64,000 bases of DNA, from the NCBI RefSeq assembly GCF_052065415.1, contig NZ_JBQHUB010000012.1, forward strand, positions 9,249 to 73,248. Reading direction: 5' to 3'. Origin of the DNA: Pseudoflavonifractor_A sp022772585 (GTDB taxonomy: Bacteria; Bacillota; Clostridia; Oscillospirales; Oscillospiraceae). Below are positions 30,200-40,066 of the stretch, piece by piece. The notes beneath the pieces were generated by a model. That model worked only from the letters and a program-made list of their open reading frames with translations, was not told where the DNA came from and ran no database searches. Made by a program: the position numbers and the translations under genes. How positions within the stretch are numbered: the first letter of the stretch is position 1; every line of letters begins with the position of its first letter.

Positions 30200-31891
30200 A
30201 TGAGAGAAACCATTGACGGGGCGCTGTTTGCACAGATGATCATCCACGCGTCGGCCTCCATCAACAGCCAGAAGCAGCACATCAACGAGCTCAACGTATT
30301 CCCGGTGCCCGACGGTGACACCGGCACCAATATGGGACTGACCATCAGTACCGCCGCCGCCGAGCTGCGCAAGAAGAAGTACCCCACTGTGGGCGAGGCC
30401 GCCGGCGCCAACGCCAACGCCCTGCTGCGGGGGGCCCGCGGCAATTCCGGCGTCATCCTCTCCCTGCTCTTCCGGGGCTTTGCCAAGGCTGTAAAGGAGA
30501 AGGAGACCATCGACGGCCGGGATCTGGCCATCGCGCTGGACTTCGGCGTGGCCGCCGCCTACAAGGCGGTAATGAAGCCCGCCGAGGGCACCATCCTCAC
30601 CGTTTCCCGCCTGGCTGCCGCCCAGGCCGCCGCTGCCGCCCGGGAGAATCCTGCTCCCGAGGCAGTGCTGGAGGCCGCCATCCGCGAAGGTGAGGTGGCT
30701 CTGGCCGACACCGTGAATCAGAACCCGGTCCTGAAGAAGGCCGGCGTAGTGGATGCCGGAGGCAAGGGCTTCCTGGTCATCCTCCAGGGTATGCTGGACG
30801 AGCTGCGGGGCGTGGCCATGCCTGAGGAAACCGGTGGGGAGGCCGACGCCCCCAAGGACAAGGCGGACTTCGCCATGATGAGCCAGGAGGAGATCACCTT
30901 TGCCTTTGACACGGTGTTCATCGTCCGCAAGGCCAGCGAGGACGTCAATCTGGTGCCCTTCCAGGCCTATCTCAACAGCATCGGCGACAGTCTGGTCATC
31001 GGCGAAAGCGACGATTCCTTCAAAGTCCACGTTCACACCAACATCCCCGGCGAGGCTCTGACCGAGGCCCAGAAGTACGGAACCCTGGAGCTGGCCAAGA
31101 TCGAGAACATGCGCACCCAGGCCGACGATCTGGCCGCCGGACGGCACGTCCAGAGCACCGACGATCTGGACGCCGTGGAGGCTGAGCTGGAGGGCGGACA
31201 TGAGGAGGCGCGCAAAGTGGCCGCTCCCGAAAAGAAGTACGGCGTGGTCACGGTCTGCGCCGGCGAGGGGCTTGCCGCTGTGTTCCACGACCTGGGGGTC
31301 GACGGGATCATCTCCGGCGGTCAGACCATGAACCCCTCTACCGAGGACATCATGCGTGAGATTGACAAGACCCCCGCCGAGATCGTCTTTGTGCTGCCCA
31401 ACAACAAGAACATCATCATGGCGGCTGAGCAGTGCGTTCCCCTGGCCGAGGGTAAAAAGGTGGTGGTCCTGCCCAGCAAGACCGTGCCTCAGGGCATTTC
31501 CGCCCTGCTGGTGATGGACCCCGAGGCCGGCGAGGAGGAGAACATTGCCGCCATGACCGAGGCTCTGGGCCGGGTATCCACCAGCGAGATCACCTATGCC
31601 GCCCGGGATTCGGACTTTGATGGCTTTGCCATCAAGCAGGGCGATTACCTGGCCCTGGTGGAGCACCAGCTCTTCGGCACCGACCAGGATTTATCCGCCC
31701 TGCTGGAGCGGCTGGCCCGGTCCGACGCCTCCCAGCAGGCCGAGTTCATCAGCATCTTCTACGGCGTGGATGTGTCGGAGGAGGACGCCCAGAAGGCCCT
31801 GGGCCTCTTCCAGGCTGCCTGCCCCAATGCCGAGATCACCCTGCTCTCCGGCGGTCAGCCCGTCTATTACTACATGATCTCCGCCGAGTGA
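30200..31891 (+). CDS. fakA: Fatty acid kinase catalytic subunit FakA (DAK2 domain, YloV)
   Basis: The 563-residue protein has an N-terminal DAK2 kinase domain (NVFPVPDGDTGTNMGLTIS with the Mg-binding Asp cluster, LLRGARGNSGVILSLLFRGF), a middle domain, and a C-terminal DegV-like domain (ISGGQTMNPSTEDIM, VFVLPNNKNIIMAAEQC). In Staphylococcus FakA phosphorylates fatty acids bound by FakB so that they enter phospholipid synthesis. No fakB is in the window. Length is normal. Confidence 0.95.
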   Translation: MRETIDGALFAQMIIHASASINSQKQHINELNVFPVPDGDTGTNMGLTISTAAAELRKKKYPTVGEAAGANANALLRGARGNSGVILSLLFRGFAKAVKEKETIDGRDLAIALDFGVAAAYKAVMKPAEGTILTVSRLAAAQAAAAARENPAPEAVLEAAIREGEVALADTVNQNPVLKKAGVVDAGGKGFLVILQGMLDELRGVAMPEETGGEADAPKDKADFAMMSQEEITFAFDTVFIVRKASEDVNLVPFQAYLNSIGDSLVIGESDDSFKVHVHTNIPGEALTEAQKYGTLELAKIENMRTQADDLAAGRHVQSTDDLDAVEAELEGGHEEARKVAAPEKKYGVVTVCAGEGLAAVFHDLGVDGIISGGQTMNPSTEDIMREIDKTPAEIVFVLPNNKNIIMAAEQCVPLAEGKKVVVLPSKTVPQGISALLVMDPEAGEEENIAAMTEALGRVSTSEITYAARDSDFDGFAIKQGDYLALVEHQLFGTDQDLSALLERLARSDASQQAEFISIFYGVDVSEEDAQKALGLFQAACPNAEITLLSGGQPVYYYMISAE

Positions 31892-31902
31892 TCTTTTCTT
31901 TA

Positions 31903-31939
31903 AAAATTCCGTTCCGTGGTCACGGAACGGAATTTTTTT
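31903..31939 (+). terminator. Terminator of yloU-fakA
   Basis: AAAATTCCGTTCCGTG (31903-31918) pairs perfectly with the arm at 31921-31936, continuing into seven T. Confidence 0.93.
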
Positions 31940-31943
31940 GCAT

Positions 31944-31975
31944 AAAAAAGCCGCCCGGCGGAACGCCGGGCGGCC
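31944..31975 (-). terminator. Terminator of the amino-acid ABC operon
   Basis: GCCGCCCGGCG (31950-31960) and mirror arm (31964-31974) with a T-run on the minus strand. Confidence 0.88.
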
Positions 31976-31989
31976 AAAACACGATTTGC

Positions 31990-32712
31990 TTACAGCACCT
32001 TGGAGAGGAAATCGATGGTGCGCTGTTCCTTGGGGTTTGCAAAAAAGGCGTGGGGCTCGTTCTGCTCCAGGATGTGGCCGCCGTCCATGAAGAGGACGCG
32101 GGTGCCCACCTCCCGGGCAAAACCCATCTCGTGGGTGACCACCGCCATGGTCATCCCCTCCTCCGCCAGCTCCTTCATGACCTGGAGCACCTCGCCCACC
32201 ATCTCGGGGTCCAGGGCGGAGGTAGGCTCGTCGAAGAGCATGACCTTGGGCTTCATGGCCAGGGCGCGGACGATGGCGATACGCTGCTTCTGGCCGCCGG
32301 AGAGCTGCGCGGGATAGGCGTCAGCCTTGTCCAGCAGGTCCACCCGCTTGAGCAGACGGATGGCCTCCTCGTCGGCCTCGGCCTGTTTCATCAGGCCGGT
32401 GCGCACCGGGGCCAGAGTGATGTTCTTCCGAATGGTCATATTGGGGAAAAGGTTGAAGTGCTGGAACACCATGCCCATCTGGCGGCGCACCGCGTCGATG
32501 TCCACCTTGGGATCGGTGATCTCGGTACCGTTAAAGGTGATCGTACCGGACGTGGGGGTCTCCAGCAGGTTGAGGCAGCGCAGGAAGGTGGACTTGCCGG
32601 AGCCGGAAGGCCCGATGATGACCACCTTTTCGCCCGGTGCAATATGCTCCGAAATGTCATCCAGCACCAGATGGTCGCCGAAGGACTTGGAGAGGTGTTT
32701 AACGTCGATCAC
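31990..32712 (-). CDS. Polar amino-acid ABC transporter ATP-binding protein
   Basis: The 240-residue ATPase has Walker A GPSGSGKST, the Q-loop MGMVFQHFNLFPNMT, signature LSGGQKQRIAI, Walker B VMLFDEPTSALDP and the switch His in AVVTHEMGFA. Sequence pattern is of the GlnQ/ArtP class. The start is a GTG at 32712 with AAAGGAGG ten bases upstream; it overlaps the permease gene by 14 bases. With the permease and binding protein it makes a three-gene amino-acid importer. Confidence 0.95.
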   Translation of the reverse strand: MIDVKHLSKSFGDHLVLDDISEHIAPGEKVVIIGPSGSGKSTFLRCLNLLETPTSGTITFNGTEITDPKVDIDAVRRQMGMVFQHFNLFPNMTIRKNITLAPVRTGLMKQAEADEEAIRLLKRVDLLDKADAYPAQLSGGQKQRIAIVRALAMKPKVMLFDEPTSALDPEMVGEVLQVMKELAEEGMTMAVVTHEMGFAREVGTRVLFMDGGHILEQNEPHAFFANPKEQRTIDFLSKVL

Positions 32713-33454
32713 TTTGACGCAGCCTCCTTTCCAGCTTGCCCTGGAGCCAGGTGAGCAGGATCACAAAGACCAGATAGATCACAGCAGCTCCAAGATAGGG
32801 GAACATAACCTCATAGGTCTTGGTGCCCACAGCCTGGGCGTAATAGAGCAGCTCCGCCGAGCCGATGGCGGAGACCAGGGAGGTATCCTTGAAGAGGGTG
32901 ATGAACTCGTTGCCCAGGGCGGGTAGAATGTTCTTGAAGGCCTGGGGAATGATGATAAAGCGCATGGTGTCCAGATAGTTCAGGCCCAGGGAGCGGCCCG
33001 CCTCGTTCTGGCCCGCGTCCACGCTCATCAGTCCGCCCCGGACGATCTCCGCCACATAGGCGCCCGAGTTGATGCCCAGGCCGATAACGCCCACCAGGAA
33101 GCGGTTTCGGCTGGACTTGAAGATCACGAAGCCCCAGATCAGCAGCTGCACCAGCATGGGGGTGCCCCGGATCACGGTGGTATACACCTGGCACAGGGCG
33201 TTCACCAGACCCAGGACCGGGTTGCGTCTGCCTACCCGCTGCTGATCGTGGGAGGTGCGGACCACCGCCACCAGCACACCCAGAATAACGCCGAAGATCA
33301 GGGCGATGACCGTCAGTTCCAGAGTGGTCACGACGCCCTGGAGGTAGAGCTTCCAGCGGTCGCCATAGATGAAAGCGGTGTAGAACTTCACGAATGTATT
33401 TTCCCAGAAGCTCAGATCGGTGCTGCCCACCAGTTGTTCGTAGAGCGCCGCCAT
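32699..33454 (-). CDS. Polar amino-acid ABC transporter permease
   Basis: The 251-residue protein has five membrane helices and the His/Glu/Arg-type permease region: YTTVIRGTPMLVQLLIWGF and GAYVAEIVRGGLMSVDAGQN, EAGRSLGLNYLDTMRFIIIP being the ATPase-coupling EAA loop. A homodimer is expected, as no second permease gene is present. It lies 64 bases after the binding-protein gene. Confidence 0.94.
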   Translation of the reverse strand: MAALYEQLVGSTDLSFWENTFVKFYTAFIYGDRWKLYLQGVVTTLELTVIALIFGVILGVLVAVVRTSHDQQRVGRRNPVLGLVNALCQVYTTVIRGTPMLVQLLIWGFVIFKSSRNRFLVGVIGLGINSGAYVAEIVRGGLMSVDAGQNEAGRSLGLNYLDTMRFIIIPQAFKNILPALGNEFITLFKDTSLVSAIGSAELLYYAQAVGTKTYEVMFPYLGAAVIYLVFVILLTWLQGKLERRLRQSDRR

Positions 33455-33518
33455 ATGCTTCCTCCTCTCTTACCGGAAAAAAAGGCGGCCGCTGGGGCCG
33501 CCCCTTTTCCTGTTTTTA

Positions 33519-34325
33519 TTATTCGGCGGTAATGTACTTGTCGATGATGGACTGCACCGTACCGTCATCGATAAGGGTCTTCAGCGCGCCGTTGACGGCA
33601 TCCAGCAGCTCAGTGTTGCCCTTGGCCATGCCGATAGCATACTCTTCGGTGACATACTCGGTGTCCAGGATGGTCAGGCCGGGGTTGGCCTTCACAAACT
33701 CCTGGGCGGGAGCGCTGTCGATGACCACACAGTCCACCTGGCCGCCCAGCAGGGCCTGCACGGCGGTGGCGCCGTTGTCATAGGCGGTGACATGGTCCTC
33801 ACCGTAGTCGTCGGAACAGTAGATGTAGCCGGTGGTACCCCGCTGGGTGCCGATCATCTTCTCGCCCAGATTGTCCACGGTCACGTCGCTGCCCTCGGGC
33901 ACAATGATGACCTGAACGGCGGTGGTGTAGGTATCGGAAAACTCCATGACCTGCTTGCGCTCGTCAGTAACGGAAACACCGGCCATGACGATGTCGCTCT
34001 GGCCGTTCTGAGCGGCCAGGAGGGCGGCGTCAAAGTCCATGTCATCCACTACCAGCTCCAGGCCCAGCTTCTCGGCGATGGCGCCGGCCACCTCTACGTC
34101 GATGCCCTCAAAAGAGCCGTCGTCCGCCACCATCTCATAGGGAGGGAAGGCGGCGTTGGTGGACATATGCAGCTTACCGGCCTCCACCGTGGAAACCGCG
34201 GAGCCAGCGGGAGCGCTGGCGGCAGGGGAGCTGGGCTGAGCGGCGGTACCGCTGCCGCAGCCGGCCAGCAGCGTCAGGGACAGGGCAGCGGCCATGCCCA
34301 GAGCAAAGATCTTTTTCATATTCAT
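33519..34325 (-). CDS. Amino-acid ABC transporter substrate-binding lipoprotein
   Basis: The 268-residue protein has a lipoprotein signal ending LLAGCGSG (Cys23) and a type II periplasmic-binding fold (SBP_bac_3): AAFPPYEMVADDGSFEGIDV, LVVDDMDFDAALLAAQNGQS, DIVMAGVSVTDERKQVMEFS. This class binds polar amino acids such as Arg, Gln or His. ARG-box-like sites over the promoter favour arginine or a related amino acid; this is inference. Confidence 0.94.
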   Translation of the reverse strand: MNMKKIFALGMAAALSLTLLAGCGSGTAAQPSSPAASAPAGSAVSTVEAGKLHMSTNAAFPPYEMVADDGSFEGIDVEVAGAIAEKLGLELVVDDMDFDAALLAAQNGQSDIVMAGVSVTDERKQVMEFSDTYTTAVQVIIVPEGSDVTVDNLGEKMIGTQRGTTGYIYCSDDYGEDHVTAYDNGATAVQALLGGQVDCVVIDSAPAQEFVKANPGLTILDTEYVTEEYAIGMAKGNTELLDAVNGALKTLIDDGTVQSIIDKYITAE

Positions 34326-34395
34326 CGTCTCCTAATCGATTCTTCCGCGGGCGGTCTTTCCTGTTCCGCCCGTTGTCTGGCTGAGGTATGGTTTG

Positions 34396-34445
34396 ATTAT
34401 ACACCATATTCATAAAAATGCAAGCCTTTTCTGCATATTTATGAA
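34396..34445 (-). promoter_or_regulatory. Promoter with two ARG-box-like operators, amino-acid ABC operon
   Basis: On the minus strand TTGCAT (34418-34423), 16 bases, TATAAT (34396-34401). Over and upstream of the -35 lie TTCATAAAAATGCA (34409-34422) and TGCATATTTATGAA (34432-34445), each 13 of 14 to the Firmicutes ARG box TGMATWWWWATKCA. Their spacing of 23 bases fits an ArgR hexamer on one face of DNA. Confidence 0.6.
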
Positions 34446-34533
34446 TATGACCAACCCAGAGCAGAAATGGTTCCATGACTTGTGCATCGTGCCCATATTC
34501 CTCAATTCCTCCACTTCAGCGGCGCAAATCGTG

Positions 34534-34567
34534 AAAAAAGAGGCAGAGCAAATGCTCTGCCTCTTTT
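34534..34567 (-). terminator. oppA terminator
   Basis: AGAGGCAGAGCA and mirror TGCTCTGCCTCT (34538-34564) with a T-run on the minus strand. Confidence 0.9.
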
Positions 34568-34586
34568 CCCTTATGCAGTACGTGGC

Positions 34587-36320
34587 TTAGCCGCGGGTGG
34601 TGTACATGAAGAAGTAGAAACCCAAGGGGGTATAATAAGCGCCGTTGATCTCGCTGTCCATCATAAACTTCTCAGTGTAGAAGTAGATGGGACCCAGGGC
34701 CCAGTCCTGACCGATGATGATATCCTCGGCCTCATGCATGGCGGCCATACGCTCGGCGGGATCGGAGGTGGACATGGCCTTCTTGATGGCGGCATCGTAG
34801 TTGGCATTGACATACTGGGCGTCGTTGTTGCCGCCGCCGGTCAGCCACATATCCAGGAAGGACATGGGATCGTTGTAGTCAGCGATCCAGCCGTTGCGGG
34901 CGATCTGGTAGTCGCCGTCCTTACGGGTCTGCAGGAACACGGACCAGTCCTGGTTCTCCAGCTTGACCTCAACGCCCAGGCCGTTCTTCCACTGAGACTG
35001 CAGGGCCTCGCCCACGGCCTTGTGGTTGTCGGAGGTGTTGTAGAGGTAGGTCACCACGGGGAAGGTGGAGCGGTCCTCATAGCCGGCCTCGTCCAGCAGG
35101 CGGTTGGCCTCCTTCAGGTTGGCCTGGTAGGTGGCGTCGTCCACGGGAGCGTTCCAGTAGTCGCCGCCCACGGTGCGGAAGTCGTCGCCGGTGGCGCCCT
35201 CGACGTCATACACGCCGGCGGGCACAAAGCCGGTGGCGGGGACCTGACCGGTCTGGGTCACCTTCTCCACGATGTACTTGGAGTCGATGGCCAGGGTGAA
35301 GGCCTTGCGGACACGCCAGTCGTCGAAGGGAGCCTTCTGGGTCTGGTAGCAGACATAGTAGGTGCCGATGTAGTCCACGATCTCCATCTTGCCGTCGGCA
35401 AGCAGAGTGGGGATCTCGTCCACGGGCATGTCGTTGATGAACTGCAGCTCGCCGGAGTTATAGGCGGCCAGCATGGCGTTCTGGTCGTCCATCAGCTTGA
35501 AGGTGATGGTGTCGGGACCCAGCTTGTCATAGTCATAGTACTCGGGGTTCTTCTCCATGACGATCTGGGAGTTGTGCTTCCACTCCACCATCTTGTAGGC
35601 GCCGTTGCCGATGTAGGTGGCGGGATCGAAGGTCCACTCGTCGCCGGCGGCAGCGATCATATCCTCACGGATGGGCAGCAGGGCGGGGAAAGCGGTGACC
35701 TCCAGGAAATAGGGGCAGTCGTAGGACAGGGTGACCTCCAGGGTCTTGTCGTCCACGGCCTTGACAGCCAGGGTGTCGGGTTCGGCGTTGCCGTCGTGAA
35801 TGTCCTGATAGCCCGCGATCATGCCGGCCATGTTCTCATAGTCAGAGGCGGTCTTGGGGTCAACCAGGCGCTTCCAGGCATACTCAAAGTCGCCGGCGGT
35901 GACGTCCTTGCCGTCGGACCACTTGATGTCGCTGCGCAGCTTGAAGGTGTAGGTGACGGTGCCATCGCCGTTGTCCGTCTTCTCATAGGACTCGGCCTGG
36001 CCATTGACCAGCTCGGCGGCGTTGACGTTGCCGGCCACGTTGGTACCGGTGTCGCCCCACTTCATCAGGCCCTCGAACATGTGCTGGACCATGATGGCGC
36101 CGTCAACGGAGCTGTTCAGGGTGGGGTCGATGGTCTGAGGCTCGGACGCGATGCACAGGGAGAGGTTGAACCCTTCGCTGGCAGCGGGGGTGCTGGCCTC
36201 GGGCGCGCTGCTGCCCTGGGGCGCGGAAGGCTGGGACGCATTGGTGTTGCCGCAGCCGGCGAGCAGGGTCGCCATCATGGCGCCAGCCAGAGCCAGAGCC
36301 AGAAGCTTGCTCTTCTTCAT
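34587..36320 (-). CDS. oppA: Oligopeptide ABC transporter substrate-binding lipoprotein
   Basis: The 577-residue protein starts at the ATG at 36320 (GGAGGTACAGCAA). The lipoprotein signal ends LLAGCGNT (Cys23). It is an SBP_bac_5 protein: LCIASEPQTIDPTLNSSVDG, YTFKLRSDIKWSDGKDVTAGDF, VRKAFTLAIDSKYIVEKV and YDAAIKKAMSTSDPAERMA. It captures peptides for the OppBCDF translocator. It is the last gene of the operon, separated from oppF by 259 bases with two perfect hairpins, which probably stabilise or separately regulate its message. Confidence 0.95.
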   Translation of the reverse strand: MKKSKLLALALAGAMMATLLAGCGNTNASQPSAPQGSSAPEASTPAASEGFNLSLCIASEPQTIDPTLNSSVDGAIMVQHMFEGLMKWGDTGTNVAGNVNAAELVNGQAESYEKTDNGDGTVTYTFKLRSDIKWSDGKDVTAGDFEYAWKRLVDPKTASDYENMAGMIAGYQDIHDGNAEPDTLAVKAVDDKTLEVTLSYDCPYFLEVTAFPALLPIREDMIAAAGDEWTFDPATYIGNGAYKMVEWKHNSQIVMEKNPEYYDYDKLGPDTITFKLMDDQNAMLAAYNSGELQFINDMPVDEIPTLLADGKMEIVDYIGTYYVCYQTQKAPFDDWRVRKAFTLAIDSKYIVEKVTQTGQVPATGFVPAGVYDVEGATGDDFRTVGGDYWNAPVDDATYQANLKEANRLLDEAGYEDRSTFPVVTYLYNTSDNHKAVGEALQSQWKNGLGVEVKLENQDWSVFLQTRKDGDYQIARNGWIADYNDPMSFLDMWLTGGGNNDAQYVNANYDAAIKKAMSTSDPAERMAAMHEAEDIIIGQDWALGPIYFYTEKFMMDSEINGAYYTPLGFYFFMYTTRG

Positions 36321-36387
36321 TTGCTGTACCTCCAATAAAATTCTTTGTATCTCCACGCTGGTCTCAGCGCGATACACAGGACGCTCA

Positions 36388-36432
36388 GCTGTCCTGCAGT
36401 GCAGGACAGCCAGGAGCCCCATGGGGCTCCTG
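36388..36432 (-). promoter_or_regulatory. Two adjacent perfect hairpins in the oppF-oppA gap
   Basis: GCTGTCCTGC/GCAGGACAGC (36388-36410) and the 22-base palindrome with arms CAGGAGCCCCA/TGGGGCTCCTG (36411-36432) touch each other with no spacer. No T-run follows. Likely RNA stability or processing elements ahead of oppA. Confidence 0.65.
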
Positions 36433-36579
36433 AAGCTGAAGTATAGTTGATTATATCATGTGACGGCAATACTGTAAAGTAATTGTTTCAAAATTGTTAA
36501 CTGAAATCAGAGAACAATTTATTGGAAAAACCGGAATATTGCCCGCCTTTTTCTTTCTTTTTTGCACTGCTGTGCTAAA

Positions 36580-37648
36580 TCATCCGAGCTTGTCCACCAG
36601 ATGGCAGGCCACCCAGTGGCCGGTCTCCACCTCGCGGAACTCGGGTGCGCACCGGCTGCACTGCTCCGTGGCATACGGACAGCGGGTGTGGAACCGGCAG
36701 CCGGAGGGCGGATTCATGGGCGAAGGGATATCGCCCTGGAGCACGATGCGCTTCCGGCCGCGGCTGATCTCGGGGTCAGGCACGGGCACGGCGGAGAGCA
36801 GGGTCTGGGTGTAGGGGTGGAGGGGGTGCCGGTTGAGCTCATAGCTCTCGGCCAGCTCCACCAGGCTGCCCAGATACATGACGCCGATGCGGTTGGAAAT
36901 GTGGCGCACCACGCTCAGGTCATGGGCGATAAACAGGTACGTCAGGCCCATATCGCTCTGCATGTCCTCCAGCATGTTGACCACCTGGGACTGGATGGAC
37001 ACGTCCAGGGCGGAGATGGGCTCGTCGCACACGATGAACTCGGGCTTGACCGCCAGGGCACGGGCAATGCCCACGCGCTGCTGCTGGCCGCCGGAGAACT
37101 CGTGTGGATAGCGGTTGGCGTGCTCGGTGTTGAGTCCCACCATGCTCAGCAGTTCCTTGATGCGCTCGGTGCGCTCGGCCTTGCTGGAGTAAAGCTTGTG
37201 GATGTCCAGCGCCTCGCCGATGATCTCGCCCACCGTCATGCGGGGGTCCAGGCTGGCGGAGGGGTCCTGAAAGATGATCTGCATCTTCCGGCGGTAGGGC
37301 AGCATATTCACCGCCCGGGGCTTGGGCACGCTGACATGGACCATCTCCTCCTTCTCCACGGTGGAACCGTCCTTCTCCTTGACCTCAACGGTCTTGCGCT
37401 GCCAGGGGTCCTCCCCCTCGAAGATGGTTTCGCCCCCGTAGATAATCTTACCGGAGGTGGGCTCATGGAGCCGGAGGATGGTGCGGCCCAGGGTGGTCTT
37501 GCCGCAGCCGGACTCGCCCACCAGGCCCAGGGTCTCGCCCTTTTCGATATAGAGGGACACGTTCTCCACGGCCTGGACGCCGGGTCCCTTGGTCCCCTTG
37601 ACGTGGAAGTACTTCTTCAGGTTCTGTACTTCCAGCAGGATCTCCTTC

Positions 37649-37656
<8 letters not shown>
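36580..37656 (-). CDS. oppF: Oligopeptide ABC transporter ATP-binding protein OppF
   Basis: The 358-residue ATPase has Walker A GESGCGKTT, signature FSGGQQQRVGIARALAV, Walker B FIVCDEPISALDVS, and a C-terminal oligo_HPY region with Cys pattern CRFHTRCPYATEQCSRCAPE that binds a 4Fe-4S cluster in the family. A charged insertion near residues 80-110 (ETIFEGEDPWQRKTVEVKEK) is longer than usual. It overlaps oppD by eight bases. Confidence 0.95.
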
Positions 37657-38707
<1,051 letters not shown>

Positions 38708-38726
38708 GATATCGTCTCCTCCTTTC

Positions 38727-40061
38727 TTACTTTTTCAGGCGGGGATCCAGCGCGTCGCGCAGGCCGTCGCCAAACAGGTTGAAGGACAGGATCATTACGC
38801 TGAGGATGATGGCGGGGAAGAACAGGCGGTACGGATAGGTATACAGGCCGCCCAGCGCGTCGGAGGCCATGGAGCCAAGGCTGGCCAGGGGGGCGGAGAC
38901 GCCCACGCCCAGGAAGGACAGGAAGGACTCCAGGAAGATGGCCGAGGGGATCTGCAGGCAGGTGGTGACCACGATCTGGCCCATGCAGTTGGGCAGCAGG
39001 TGACGCTTGATGATCCGTCCGCCGGAAGCGCCCAGGGCACGGGCGGCGGTGACATACTCCTGCTCCTTGAGCTGGATGATCTGGCCGCGGATGATGCGGC
39101 TCATGGTGACCCAGTACAGCAGGCCGAAGGCGATGAACATGCCGATCAGGTTGGAGCCCAGCAGGTTGACCAGTTCGGCCAGCACATTGCCGCGGTTGGC
39201 GTTGACGAAACCCTTGAGAGTCTCATTCATGACCATGGAGATGAGCAGGATGACCAGCACTTCGGGGATGGAATAGATGACCTCCACGATACGCTGCATC
39301 ACCGCGTCCACCTTGCCGCCGCAGTAGCCGGAGATGGAGCCGTACACGGCGCCGATGACCAGCACCAGCAGCGCGGCGAACACGCCCACGATCATGGACA
39401 CCCGGGTGCCCACCATGGTGCGCACCATCAGGTCACGGCCGTTGCGGTCGGTGCCGAAAAGATGGGGAAAGACCTTCTCGCCGTTGGCCATACGCTCCAG
39501 CTCCTTGTTGGAGTAGCCGCCCAGCTTGGCCTTGATGCCCAGCTTCTTGATCATATAGGCGTTGAGCTCGTCACCGGAGAGGACGTTGCCCTCCTCATCG
39601 GTGATCTGGCCGGAGGCCTTGGCCTTGGCGCGGATCTTGGCCTCTTCAATGGGGGTGAGCTTCTTGCCGGCCTTTTCGGCCTCGGCCCGGGCCTGCTCCA
39701 CCGCCTCATCCGGATCCAGGGTCTGGGTGGCCTCGGCCAGGCGGGCCTGATCCTCCAGCGAATAGTGCCAGGGATGCAGGTTCTCGGCGCCGGCGTTGAA
39801 CTCGTCATAGCTGTAGGGCACGATGACGGGACCCACGAAGGCGAACAGGAAAATAAGGATCAGCACCGCGGCGGCCACCATGGCCACCGTGTTTTTGCGC
39901 AGGCGGCGCCAGGCGTCGGCCCAGTAGGAGATGCTCTTGCGCTCGGCAATGAAGTTGGCCTTTTCCTCCCTGCCGGCGGGGGCAAAGTCAGCGTCGCCCA
40001 GTCCCATGATATATTCGTCGTTGATCTGGAGCGAGCCCATATGCTTGTACTTGTCTGCCAT
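38727..40061 (-). CDS. oppC: Oligopeptide ABC transporter permease OppC with a long extracytoplasmic insertion
   Basis: The 444-residue protein is about 140 longer than typical OppC. After an N-terminal cytosolic tail and first helix (about 60-82), residues about 90-215 form a hydrophilic insertion rich in Ala, Glu and Lys (EAVEQARAEAEKAGKK, IRAKAKASGQITDEEG). The BPD_transp_1 core follows (FGTDRNGRDLMVRTMVGTR, EYVTAARALGASGGRIIKRH). Such insertions occur in some clostridial OppC proteins. Its role may be docking of OppA or the substrate. Confidence 0.93.
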   Translation of the reverse strand: MADKYKHMGSLQINDEYIMGLGDADFAPAGREEKANFIAERKSISYWADAWRRLRKNTVAMVAAAVLILIFLFAFVGPVIVPYSYDEFNAGAENLHPWHYSLEDQARLAEATQTLDPDEAVEQARAEAEKAGKKLTPIEEAKIRAKAKASGQITDEEGNVLSGDELNAYMIKKLGIKAKLGGYSNKELERMANGEKVFPHLFGTDRNGRDLMVRTMVGTRVSMIVGVFAALLVLVIGAVYGSISGYCGGKVDAVMQRIVEVIYSIPEVLVILLISMVMNETLKGFVNANRGNVLAELVNLLGSNLIGMFIAFGLLYWVTMSRIIRGQIIQLKEQEYVTAARALGASGGRIIKRHLLPNCMGQIVVTTCLQIPSAIFLESFLSFLGVGVSAPLASLGSMASDALGGLYTYPYRLFFPAIILSVMILSFNLFGDGLRDALDPRLKK

Positions 40062-40066
40062 GATCC

